From assembly GCA_023423795.1 (NCBI GenBank), contig JAFAEX010000018.1:1-8287 (forward strand): DNA of 8,287 nt, read 5' to 3'. Shown here piece after piece: positions 1-5,341 of the stretch. The position numbers were made by a program, and so were the translations under genes. Numbering within the stretch: position 1 is the stretch's first letter; each line of letters starts with the position of its first letter. The notes under the pieces are model-generated. The model made no database searches, was not told the origin of the DNA, and saw nothing but the letters and a program-made list of their open reading frames with translations. The stretch comes from Chloroflexota bacterium (GTDB taxonomy: Bacteria > Chloroflexota > Chloroflexia > Thermomicrobiales > UBA6265).

Positions 1-43
1 CCAACGCCGTCATCCCGAGCCTGTCGAGGGATGACGGCGTTGG
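1..43. repeat. Perfect 16-bp inverted repeat (hairpin) built on the GTCATCCCGAGCC repeat
   Basis: CCAACGCCGTCATCCC at 1-16 is the exact reverse complement of 28-43, leaving an 11-base loop (17-27). The hairpin contains one copy of the dispersed repeat that recurs at 872-895, 955-978, 3522-3538 and 8228-8252; here the copy spans 9-32. The outer eight base pairs are specific to this locus. It may extend beyond the window start. It lies downstream of the minus-strand gene at 184-744, so it could also act as an RNA hairpin or terminator, but it has no obvious T-tract. Confidence 0.85.
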
Positions 44-88
44 GCTCGGGACGACGCGGGGAATGGTGGTGACGCGGGGCTCTGCATG

Positions 89-134
89 ACGGACGGGATT
101 TGCCCGCCGTAACGGACGGCATCTGCCCGCCGTG
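89..134. repeat. Two tandem 23-bp repeats, each quasi-palindromic
   Basis: Positions 89-111 and 112-134 are direct repeats differing at three positions (97/120, 100/123, 111/134). Each unit begins ACGGACGG and ends CCCGCCGT, so each can fold into a small hairpin (ACGG-CGGG against CCCG-CCGT). The pair starts about 50 bases past the stop codon of the minus-strand gene at 184-744. A terminator role is possible but unproven. I see no gene in 44-183. Confidence 0.7.
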
Positions 135-183
135 CCGCCCATCACCGCGGCTGCGTCGCCCGTCGTTTGCCGCCGGATGCGCG

Positions 184-744
184 CTACTCCAGCACCCGCT
201 CCTCGACGAACGTCAGCGTTTCGTCGAGTTCCGGCAATTTCTCGCGGACGAACGCGCCGATGTCGTCGCGCCGGGTGAAGGGCAATTCGTAGCGCAGGCG
301 CACCTGCACCCCGCCCTCGGTTTCGTCCCAGCGGGCGCTCTGGTGGGGCGCGAGCAACCCGCGGTTGATGGCGGGCAGGGTCATCCGCACCAGCCGCTCC
401 CGGGTACGCCGCCGGAAGTCGTTCTCCTCGTCGGCGAACAACCCCGGCGAGGTCGCCCACAACTCGACCGCGAAGCCGTCGCTGCCGACGCGGACATCGA
501 CGTGCCCGGCCTCGTCGTCGGCGGCCACCGTCCAGCGGCCCTCGTCGTTGACCGTGCCGTAGGCCCAGAACCCGGCGTCGGCCAGCACCTGCCGCACCGG
601 GTCGAGCGCGCGCCGGTCGGAGGTGAGGGCGGCCGCTTCGCCCGCCGGGTCGTCGTCGTCGGGGTCGGCGGGCCGGATCGCCCATTCGTCCGCATCCCCG
701 TTCGCCTCGGGGGAATCGGACTCGGAAAACGCTCGGTCGCTCAT
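184..744 (-). CDS. Hypothetical acidic protein, about 186 aa
   Basis: I do not recognise this family with confidence. The N-terminal 45 residues are low-complexity and strongly acidic (a run PADPDDDDPAG near 25-35), so probably disordered. Residues about 45-186 look like one compact alpha/beta domain: a helix (LDPVRQVLADAGF), alternating beta strands (WTVAADDEAGHVDVRV, FAVELWAT), an Arg-rich helix (FRRRTRERLVR, 110-120), then VQVRLRYELPF and a C-terminal helix. The pattern recalls YbjN/secretion-chaperone-like folds, but only loosely. No signal peptide or membrane segment is seen, so it is probably cytoplasmic. The start is set at the ATG at 744, which has GGAG 11-12 bases upstream. The open frame runs on to 900, but that extension translates the intergenic repeat (SLDGLGMT) and is not credible coding. 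The gene lies 313 bp downstream of the methyltransferase on the same strand and is probably transcribed separately. Confidence 0.72.
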   Translation of the reverse strand: MSDRAFSESDSPEANGDADEWAIRPADPDDDDPAGEAAALTSDRRALDPVRQVLADAGFWAYGTVNDEGRWTVAADDEAGHVDVRVGSDGFAVELWATSPGLFADEENDFRRRTRERLVRMTLPAINRGLLAPHQSARWDETEGGVQVRLRYELPFTRRDDIGAFVREKLPELDETLTFVEERVLE

Positions 745-871
745 GGTGGGGATGCTCCGTGGTGGGCGGACGCCCGTTGGCGCGAAACCGTACCACGGGT
801 CGGGAGGCACGAACCGGGCCGTCCTGGCTCCCCGGATGGGCGAACGGGCGCGTTTCGGAATCGCCTCTCCC

Positions 872-978
872 GTCATCCCGAGCCCGTCGAGGGATGTCAT
901 GCGCGAGTCGAGGAGTCGAGGAGTCGAGGAGTCGAGGAGTCGAGGAGAAACGCGATCCCTCGACCGGCTCGGGATGAC
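872..978. repeat. MITE-like inverted-repeat element with 24-bp arms
   Basis: The left arm at 872-895 reads GTCATCCCGAGCC followed by CGTCGAGGGAT. The right arm at 955-978 is its reverse complement with a single mismatch in 24 bases. The core (896-954) carries an 8-bp tandem repeat. No open frame inside could encode a transposase, so if it is mobile it is non-autonomous. Related single copies occur at 9-32, 3522-3538 and 8228-8252, all intergenic. The mobile interpretation is inference; the symmetry is directly visible. Confidence 0.75.
905..947. repeat. 8-bp tandem repeat GAGTCGAG, five copies
   Basis: Five perfect head-to-tail copies of GAGTCGAG occupy 905-944, followed by a partial GAG. 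The array is the centre of the inverted-repeat element at 872-978. Perfect identity between units suggests recent slippage expansion, so copy number probably varies between strains. Confidence 0.9.
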
Positions 979-1057
979 GAGGTGGTGGGCTCAGGATGAC
1001 GCAAGGTCGGGATGACGATGGCGGCGGCAAACGCGGCGAAGGCCCGGTTCGCCGGCG

Positions 1058-1834
1058 TCAGCCCGCCCGGTGCGCCCGAATCAGCGTGACCGGGCAGGTG
1101 AAGGTGCCGTCCGCTTCGACATGGAGCGTTTCGCGCACGCTCGGCGAAACGGCGGCGAACAGCGCGCGGATCTGCTCGGCGGTCGCGGCCGGGGTGCGCT
1201 GCCGCGCCGTCCAAGGGCCGAACTCCAGCCGAAGCGGGAAGCGTTCCACCTCTTCGGCCTCCAGCCCGGCCGCCGCCAGCATCGCGATCCACTGCGGCAC
1301 GGTATGGTCGCGGACGTGCGACGGGTCGCGCAGCACCTCGATCGCGTTCAGCACGGTGTCGGCGGCGTAGTCCTCCGGCGACACCACGTCCACCAACAGC
1401 AGCCGCCCGCCGGGCGCCAGCACGCGCGCCCATTCGCGCACCGCCGCTTCCGGCCGGGGGACGTGGTGGGCGGCGTAGCGGCAGGTCACCACGTCGAACG
1501 CGCCGTCCGGGACGGGCAAGTTCTCGGCGTCGCCCCGCTGGAACGTCGCGTTGGCGAGGCCGCGCTCGGCGGCGCGCCGCCGCCCTTCCTCCAGCATCGA
1601 CTCGGTCAGGTCGATCGCGAGCACCGAGGCGACGCGCGGCGCGAACGCCAGCGCGGTGTGCCCGGCGCCCGACCCGACGTCCAGCACCCGCTCGTCGCCG
1701 CGCAGGTTCGCCGCGGCCAGCATCGCCTCGAGGTCCGGCCCGCCGGCGTGGACCGCGCTCGTACCGTATGCGGCGGCCATCGCGCCGAACTGCCGCTGCA
1801 CCGTTTCCCGGTTGCCCGTCTCCGCAACGCTCAC
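1058..1834 (-). CDS. Class I SAM-dependent methyltransferase (UbiE/Methyltransf_11-like), 258 aa
   Basis: A soluble methyltransferase with a Rossmann-like fold; the acceptor substrate cannot be told from sequence. Motif I, which binds SAM, is VLDVGSGAGH at residues 50-59. The acidic residue that contacts the ribose is D75 in VLAIDLTESML. RGDAENLPVPDGAFDVV (100-116) is the adenine-contact and post-motif region typical of UbiE/MenG-like enzymes, and ARVLAPGGRLLLVD follows as motif III. The N-terminal VQRQFGAMAAAYGTS is the usual lead-in for this group. The length is normal. The start is taken as GTG at 1834 because GGGGAGGAA lies five bases upstream; the ATGs at 1891 and 1921 lack a ribosome binding site. 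It diverges from a LysR-type regulator and is the likely target of that regulator. This is inference from gene arrangement. Confidence 0.9.
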   Translation of the reverse strand: MSVAETGNRETVQRQFGAMAAAYGTSAVHAGGPDLEAMLAAANLRGDERVLDVGSGAGHTALAFAPRVASVLAIDLTESMLEEGRRRAAERGLANATFQRGDAENLPVPDGAFDVVTCRYAAHHVPRPEAAVREWARVLAPGGRLLLVDVVSPEDYAADTVLNAIEVLRDPSHVRDHTVPQWIAMLAAAGLEAEEVERFPLRLEFGPWTARQRTPAATAEQIRALFAAVSPSVRETLHVEADGTFTCPVTLIRAHRAG

Positions 1835-1839
1835 CGCGG

Positions 1840-1848
1840 TTCCTCCCC
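1840..1848 (-). promoter_or_regulatory. Ribosome binding site choosing the GTG start of the methyltransferase
   Basis: On the minus strand GGGGAGGAA lies five bases before GTG (1834-1832). It is the best Shine-Dalgarno sequence upstream of this gene, and it rules against the longer open frame starting at 1921. Confidence 0.75.
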
Positions 1849-1871
1849 GTTCCTGCCTCACATGGTCCGAC

Positions 1872-1899
1872 TCTATGCCGAATGAGGTCATATGTCCAA
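1872..1899 (-). promoter_or_regulatory. Possible methyltransferase promoter
   Basis: On the minus strand TTGGAC (1899-1894) is followed after 16 bases by CATAGA (1877-1872). The -35 resembles TTGACA; the -10 is weak. The resulting leader would be roughly 30 bases, with the ribosome binding site near its end. A 12-bp near-palindrome (1886-1897) overlaps the -35, which would suit control by the divergent regulator. Confidence 0.3.
1886..1897. promoter_or_regulatory. Near-palindrome GGTCATATGTCC, candidate LysR-type operator
   Basis: The 12 bases are symmetric apart from the T/T pair at positions 3 and 10, around a central CATATG. The site sits midway between the divergent genes in a locally AT-rich stretch. 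A second symmetric site lies about 40 bp towards the regulator. Two spaced sites are common for LysR-type regulators, though the classical T-N11-A form is not clear here. Confidence 0.3.
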
Positions 1900-1925
1900 G
1901 TCGGGTTTCGGCGCATATCAATAGC

Positions 1926-1939
1926 GATCACTTATGATC
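1926..1939. promoter_or_regulatory. Inverted repeat GATCA-N4-TGATC overlapping a TATGAT -10 element
   Basis: GATCA (1926-1930) and TGATC (1935-1939) form a perfect 5-bp inverted repeat around CTTA. TATGAT at 1933-1938 is one base from the -10 consensus and would give transcription of the LysR-type gene from about 1945. No good -35 is present. Binding here would block RNA polymerase, consistent with the negative autoregulation usual for LysR-type regulators. Confidence 0.4.
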
Positions 1940-1963
1940 CGGCAAGACACCCCGAGCCAGGCA

Positions 1964-1970
1964 GGAGGAG
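1964..1970 (+). promoter_or_regulatory. Ribosome binding site of the LysR-type gene
   Basis: GGAGGAG ends seven bases before the ATG at 1978. It fixes the start and excludes the 70-codon upstream extension of the open frame. Confidence 0.8.
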
Positions 1971-1977
1971 CGGGACG

Positions 1978-2892
1978 ATGGAACTCCGGCAGGTGCGTTA
2001 CGTCGCCGCCGTCGCCCGGCATCTCCACTTCACGCGCGCGGCCGGCGAACTCGGCCTCGCCCAGCCGGCCCTGTCGCAGCAGGTCCGCGCGCTCGAGCGC
2101 GAACTCGGGGTCGAACTGTTCGACCGCACCGGGCGCCGCGTGCGCCTGACCGAAGCCGGCGCGGCGTTCGTCGTCTGGGCTGAACGCATCCTCGCCGACG
2201 TGGCGGCCGCCGAAGCCGAGATGGCCGAGTTCGCCGGACTGCGGCGCGGGCGCGTCGTCGTCGGCGCGACCCCCGTGCATGCCGTCGGCCGCGTCGATCT
2301 GCCCGGATTGCTGGCCGATTTCCACGTTCGCCACCCCGGCATCGAGGTCGCCCTGCGCGAAGCAACCACCGACGACCTCGTGGGCGACCTGCTGCTGGGG
2401 CGGATCGACGTCGCCGTCGGCGCGCTCATCGGCGGCGCGGTCCCGGCGGGCATCTCCGCCCACCCGTTGTACGCCGAGGACCTCGTCGTCATGACCGCGC
2501 CCGGACATCCGCTCGCTGCCCGGTCTCGCGTCTCGGTGGCCGACCTCGCCGCCGAGGCGCTGGTGCTTTCCACGCCCGGTTCGCCGATCCGGCGGGCGGT
2601 GATGGCCGCGGCCGACGCCGCCGGGGTTTCCGTGCGCGTCGCGTTCGAGGCATCCGAGCCCGCGCTGGTGCGGTCCCTCGCGGCGCGCGGGCTGGCGGTG
2701 GCGGTCGCACCCCGCTCGCTGGCCGACGAGCCCGGCGACCCCGTCGCGATCCTCCCGCTAGACGGTTTGCCGGGCCGCACAGTGGCGCTGCTCTGGGCGG
2801 CGGAGCGGCCCCGCCCGGCGGCCTCCCGCGCCTTCCTCGCCTTCGCCCGGGGGTGGGCCGGCAACCGCGCGACCGCCGGTGGCGCGCCTTGA
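1978..2892 (+). CDS. LysR-type transcriptional regulator, 304 aa
   Basis: A DNA-binding regulator that senses a small molecule, with normal LysR-family length and layout. Residues 1-60 are the winged helix-turn-helix: MELRQVRYVAAVARHLHFTRAA, then the recognition region LAQPALSQQVRALERELGVELFDR, then RRVRLTEAG. A linker helix follows (about 62-88). The periplasmic-binding-protein-like effector domain spans about 90-295, including GRVVVGATP at 91-99, DLLLGRIDVAVG and LVRSLAARGLAVAVAPRS. The effector cannot be read from sequence. The start is ATG 1978, preceded by GGAGGAG. It is transcribed divergently from the methyltransferase, the classic arrangement in which a LysR-type protein activates the neighbour and represses itself. 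The gene converges with the GNAT gene across a 706-bp non-coding region. Confidence 0.95.
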   Translation: MELRQVRYVAAVARHLHFTRAAGELGLAQPALSQQVRALERELGVELFDRTGRRVRLTEAGAAFVVWAERILADVAAAEAEMAEFAGLRRGRVVVGATPVHAVGRVDLPGLLADFHVRHPGIEVALREATTDDLVGDLLLGRIDVAVGALIGGAVPAGISAHPLYAEDLVVMTAPGHPLAARSRVSVADLAAEALVLSTPGSPIRRAVMAAADAAGVSVRVAFEASEPALVRSLAARGLAVAVAPRSLADEPGDPVAILPLDGLPGRTVALLWAAERPRPAASRAFLAFARGWAGNRATAGGAP

Positions 2893-2906
2893 TACGGCCG
2901 CGAGAT

Positions 2907-2922
2907 GCCGCGGATGCGCGGC
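2907..2922 (+). terminator. GC hairpin just past the LysR-type gene
   Basis: GCCGCG (2907-2912) and CGCGGC (2917-2922) form a perfect 6-bp stem around GATG, 14 bases after the stop codon. There is no T-tract, so intrinsic termination is uncertain. Confidence 0.3.
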
Positions 2923-3039
2923 GGGGCAGCGAACGGCCGGGTTCCGCGCGCATGCCGCGTCGTCGGCATTGTTCCCGGGACACCCCGGACCGTGCCGCAA
3001 CGGGCGGGGTCGGGTTCCGCGCCGCGTGCGTTTCGGAGG

Positions 3040-3083
3040 TTTATTCGGTATTTGTTCGGCATTTATTCGGTGTTTATTCGATC
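3040..3083 (+). repeat. Array of four 11-bp TTTATTCGG-type repeats (left arm)
   Basis: Four adjoining 11-bp units: TTTATTCGGTA, TTTGTTCGGCA, TTTATTCGGTG, TTTATTCGATC. The consensus is TTTATTCGG plus two variable bases. The period is close to one DNA helical turn. The same array occurs in reverse orientation at 3291-3334, so the two form the arms of a large palindrome. Confidence 0.85.
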
Positions 3084-3090
3084 GTGGAAC

Positions 3091-3108
3091 GCCGCGAACG
3101 TACGCGGC
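3091..3108. repeat. Inverted repeat GCCGCG-N6-CGCGGC
   Basis: A perfect 6-bp inverted repeat around AACGTA lies just inside the left 11-bp array. It could form a small hairpin or a protein-binding site; nothing further can be said. Confidence 0.4.
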
Positions 3109-3124
3109 AGTACGCCCGATTCGC

Positions 3125-3261
3125 GGTTTCTTCGCGACCCCTCCTACGCTCAGTGCCTCGGACTCGCGTTTCGATGCATGCGCAACGTTGCACCCGCGTG
3201 ATACGGCGTCCGCGTCGATCCGCTGGGTGTCGTTTGGCTGACAGGGTGTGCCGAAGAAACC
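3125..3261. repeat. Inner 10-bp inverted repeat pair nested between the arrays
   Basis: GGTTTCTTCG at 3125-3134 and its exact reverse complement CGAAGAAACC at 3252-3261 lie 41 and 29 bases inside the left and right arrays. They preserve the same mirror arrangement. A 10-bp palindrome, GCAACGTTGC (3182-3191), lies near the centre. Confidence 0.6.
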
Positions 3262-3290
3262 CGGTTTCCGCATGGGTATGGGAAAACCGC

Positions 3291-3334
3291 CACCGAATAA
3301 ACGCCGAAAAAATACCGAATAAATGCCGAATAAA
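3291..3334 (-). repeat. Array of four 11-bp TTTATTCGG-type repeats (right arm, inverted)
   Basis: Read on the minus strand, the units are TTTATTCGGCA, TTTATTCGGTA, TTTTTTCGGCG, TTTATTCGGTG. They mirror the left array. If the register is shifted by one unit, the second and fourth units here match the first and third units of the left arm exactly. The arms are 207 bp apart. Confidence 0.85.
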
Positions 3335-3463
3335 CTGGCCCGGTTGCGATGCCGACCCGTCCACTGGCTACGTTGGACGCTCGGACGGCCGTTGCGCACC
3401 TGATGCGGACTTCGCCCGTCCTCAGTCCGGGAGACGGTTCGTTCGCGTAGTCCGGGGTATGTG

Positions 3464-3572
3464 GGCAACCGCCATCATCGCGCCCGCTCCGCTGATGCCT
3501 GGACTATCGTGCCACCTGCCATCATCCCGAGGCTGTCGTAGCCCGTGGCCAGATCGGCGTGGCAACCGCCAT
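3464..3572 (+). repeat. Copies of the GGCAACCGCCAT intergenic repeat
   Basis: GGCAACCGCCAT occurs at 3464-3475 and 3561-3572, both followed by CA. A diverged copy at about 3510-3533 (GCCACCTGCCATCATCCCG) continues into CCGAGGCT. A further copy at 6831-6842 continues into TATCCCGGGGCT. All are intergenic. The diverged copy overlaps the GTCATCCCGAGCC-type repeat, so the two families may share an origin. Confidence 0.6.
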
Positions 3573-3598
3573 CAGGAGCGGAACGTGCCCCGGCCGGC

Positions 3599-4132
3599 TC
3601 ACGCCCATTCGCGGGCGAGCACGGCGTAGATCAGCGAATCGGCCCACGCGCCCTTCACGAACGCGTTCTCCCGCAGGTGGCCTTCGCGGCGCATCCCGAG
3701 TTTTTCCAGCACCCGCCACGACGCCGCGTTCGCCGGGTCGCAATCGGCCCAGATGCGGTGCAGGCGCAGGTCGCGAAAGCCGAACGCCACCATCGCCCGC
3801 GCCGCTTCGGTCGCGTAGCCGCGTCCCCATGCGCTGGGGTGCAGCGTGTACCAAAGCATCGCCTGCGCGCGGTCCTCGTCCAGGCCGAGACCGCAGCGCC
3901 CGATCAAACGGTCGTCGGCGGCGAGGATCACCGCGAGGTCCCACGTTCGGCGCGGAACGCTCGCCGCGTCGGCCAGCGCGCCGAGCACGTAGGCGCGGCT
4001 CTCGTCATCGGTGCGCGCGTCGAACGATTGGTAGCGCGCCACCTCGGGGTGCGATTCGACCGCGTGGAGGGCGGGCCAGTCGTCCTCGGCGAACTCGCGC
4101 AGCAGCAGGCGTTCGGTGCGGGGTTCCACCAT
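3599..4132 (-). CDS. GNAT N-acetyltransferase, RimJ/RimL-like, 177 aa
   Basis: Transfers an acetyl group from acetyl-CoA to an amino group; the substrate is unknown. The N-terminus ETERLLLREF-type motif (here PRTERLLLREFAEDDW, 4-19) and the full-length match are typical of the RimJ/RimL/Acetyltransf_3 group. The acetyl-CoA pyrophosphate loop is WGRGYATEA at 102-110. The PANAASWRVLEKLGMRREG segment (133-151), with its conserved Asn and Ser, is the family's C-terminal signature. ATG 4132 is preceded by GGGAG at nine bases. It is the last gene of a three-gene operon, 30 bp after the M20 peptidase gene. Members with this architecture include ribosomal-protein acetyltransferases and small-molecule acetylases; this sequence does not discriminate between them. 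Confidence 0.93.
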   Translation of the reverse strand: MVEPRTERLLLREFAEDDWPALHAVESHPEVARYQSFDARTDDESRAYVLGALADAASVPRRTWDLAVILAADDRLIGRCGLGLDEDRAQAMLWYTLHPSAWGRGYATEAARAMVAFGFRDLRLHRIWADCDPANAASWRVLEKLGMRREGHLRENAFVKGAWADSLIYAVLAREWA

Positions 4133-4162
4133 GGCGACCGGCTCCCGTCCGTACCGATGCCG

Positions 4163-5308
4163 TCAGGCGCAGACGGCGTTTGCGATCGCCAGCAGCCCGG
4201 CGAGGCAGCGATCCGCGCTCGGCACATCCACCCATTCCTCGTCGGCGTGCGCGCCCGCGCCGAGCGGCCCGTAGACGATTGTCGGGATGCCGGCTGCCGA
4301 AAGCAGCGCCGAATCCATCCAGCCGAACGCGCCGGTGATCTCCGGTTTGCGCCCGGTCGCGCAGGCGATGGCATCCCGCGCCAGCACCACGAACGGATCG
4401 TCCTCGGCGACCTCGAAGGGGTCTCGCCAGAGCGTCGTCCGCAGCGCCGCCTCGAACCGGTGGTCGTCGAGCGCGGCGGCTTCGAGGATGGCGTGGATCT
4501 CGGCTTCGACCGCGGCCGGCGATTCGCCAGGCATCGTCCGCCGCTCCAGCGAGAGCAGACAGCGGTCGGGGTAGGTCGAGAGTTCCGTGCCGCCCGCGAT
4601 CAGCGAAGCGTGGACCGAGCCGCGCCCGAGCAGCGGGTGGGGCTCCCGCTCGCCCAGCCGGCGGTCGAGCATCGCGACCCCGGAGAGGACCGGCCCCATC
4701 GCCGCGATCGCGTCGATGCCCTCGTCCGGCAGCGAGCCGTGGGCGGCCCGGCCGCGCGTTTCCACTTCCAGCCAGGCGAACCCCTTGTGGGCGATGCAGA
4801 GCGCCTCGTCGGTCGGTTCGGCGACCACCGCCGTGTCGGCGCGGACGGTCGCCGCCAGCCGCTGCGTGCCGACGCTGGCGAACTCCTCGTCGGCCACCGC
4901 GGCGACGATGACGTCGCCCGCCCAGCCGCGCCGCACGGCCTCCGCTCCGGCCAGCATGATCGCGGCGAGGCTGGCCTTCATGTCGTACGCGCCGCGGCCG
5001 TAGAGCCGGTCGCCGTCGATGCGCGGCACGAAGGGGTCGGCCATGCCGCCGCCGCCGACCACGTCGGTGTGGGCGTTCAGGAGCAGCGACCGCCCGCCGC
5101 CGCGCCCGCGCGCGATCCCGACCACGTTCGGGCGGCCCGGCGCGGCGTCCTCGACCGTCACCTCCAGACCCGCCCGCTCCAGCCAGCCGGCGACGAAGCG
5201 GGCGATCTCGCCTTCGCCCGCGCCGCCCGGCACGAGGTCCGGATTGGTGGAGTCGATCGCCACCAGCCGCGCGGCGAGGTCGGCGAGGGGTGCGACGGGA
5301 CCGGTCAT
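4163..5308 (-). CDS. M20-family zinc metallopeptidase/deacylase (ArgE/DapE/CPG2-like), 381 aa
   Basis: Hydrolyses an amide or peptide bond in a small N-acyl amino acid or dipeptide, using two zinc ions in the cytoplasm. All active-site residues are present: H80 and D82 in LLLNAHTDVV, D109 in YGRGAYDMK, the catalytic E141 and metal-binding E142 in VADEEFAS, E164 in VVAEPTDE, and H354 in GAGAHADEEWV. The lid-domain histidine used at the dimer interface is H190 in GRAAHGS. The length is normal. Exact substrate (acetylornithine, succinyl-diaminopimelate, N-acyl amino acid) cannot be assigned from these motifs. ATG 5308 has GGAGGA five bases upstream. It is the middle gene of the operon, 33 bp after the Nudix gene. 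A deacylase next to an acetyltransferase suggests handling of N-acylated amino compounds, which is inference. Confidence 0.94.
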   Translation of the reverse strand: MTGPVAPLADLAARLVAIDSTNPDLVPGGAGEGEIARFVAGWLERAGLEVTVEDAAPGRPNVVGIARGRGGGRSLLLNAHTDVVGGGGMADPFVPRIDGDRLYGRGAYDMKASLAAIMLAGAEAVRRGWAGDVIVAAVADEEFASVGTQRLAATVRADTAVVAEPTDEALCIAHKGFAWLEVETRGRAAHGSLPDEGIDAIAAMGPVLSGVAMLDRRLGEREPHPLLGRGSVHASLIAGGTELSTYPDRCLLSLERRTMPGESPAAVEAEIHAILEAAALDDHRFEAALRTTLWRDPFEVAEDDPFVVLARDAIACATGRKPEITGAFGWMDSALLSAAGIPTIVYGPLGAGAHADEEWVDVPSADRCLAGLLAIANAVCA

Positions 5309-5313
5309 CGGCG

Positions 5314-5319
5314 TCCTCC
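5314..5319 (-). promoter_or_regulatory. Ribosome binding site of the M20 peptidase gene
   Basis: On the minus strand GGAGGA ends five bases before ATG 5308. It lies in the 33-bp gap after the Nudix stop codon and supports independent translation initiation within the operon. Confidence 0.75.
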
Positions 5320-5341
5320 GGGCCGGCTGGCGACGGTTCGC

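Larger units (their letters stand above)
745..1057. other. Intergenic region filled with repeats
   Basis: These 313 bases between two minus-strand genes hold no convincing gene. Positions 745-870 should contain the promoter of the 184-744 gene, but I see no good -35/-10 pair. Positions 872-978 are an inverted-repeat element. It is followed by decayed partial copies of GGATGACG at about 972-979, 994-1001 and 1010-1017. Short frames across this stretch translate the repeat itself (runs of ESRSRGVEE or LDSSTPRLL) and are not genes. Confidence 0.7.
2893..3598. other. 706-bp non-coding region between convergent genes
   Basis: I see no credible gene here. Overlapping open frames on both strands give Arg/Pro/Ser-rich proteins without motifs or ribosome binding sites. 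The FIRYLFGIYSVFIR-like segments in them are just translations of the 11-bp arrays. What the region does hold is two inverted arrays of 11-bp repeats (3040-3083, 3291-3334), nested inner inverted repeats, and copies of GGCAACCGCCAT (3464, 3561). It also holds a degenerate copy of the GTCATCCCGAGCC repeat (3522-3538). The AT-rich arrays stand out sharply from the surrounding GC-rich DNA. Confidence 0.7.

Noticed and set aside
905..944. CRISPR array.
   Set aside because: The repeats are 8 bp, contiguous and without spacers, and no cas gene is present.
897..1931. A 344-codon minus-strand frame overlapping the methyltransferase.
   Set aside because: It is an alternate frame giving an Arg/Gly/Ala-rich protein without motifs. 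The overlapping 1058-1834 frame has all the methyltransferase motifs.
3040..3334. Chromosomal origin with DnaA boxes.
   Set aside because: The unit TTTATTCGG does not match the TTATCCACA-type DnaA box. No dnaA, dnaN or other replication gene is nearby. An iteron-like function cannot be excluded but is not supported.
2758..3468. A 236-codon minus-strand frame, and other frames on both strands across 2850-3630, as possible small genes.
   Set aside because: They have no ribosome binding site and no recognisable domain. Their apparent repeats (FIRYLFGIYS-like, SLFGIYSVFF) are translations of the 11-bp DNA arrays, whose period is not a multiple of three.
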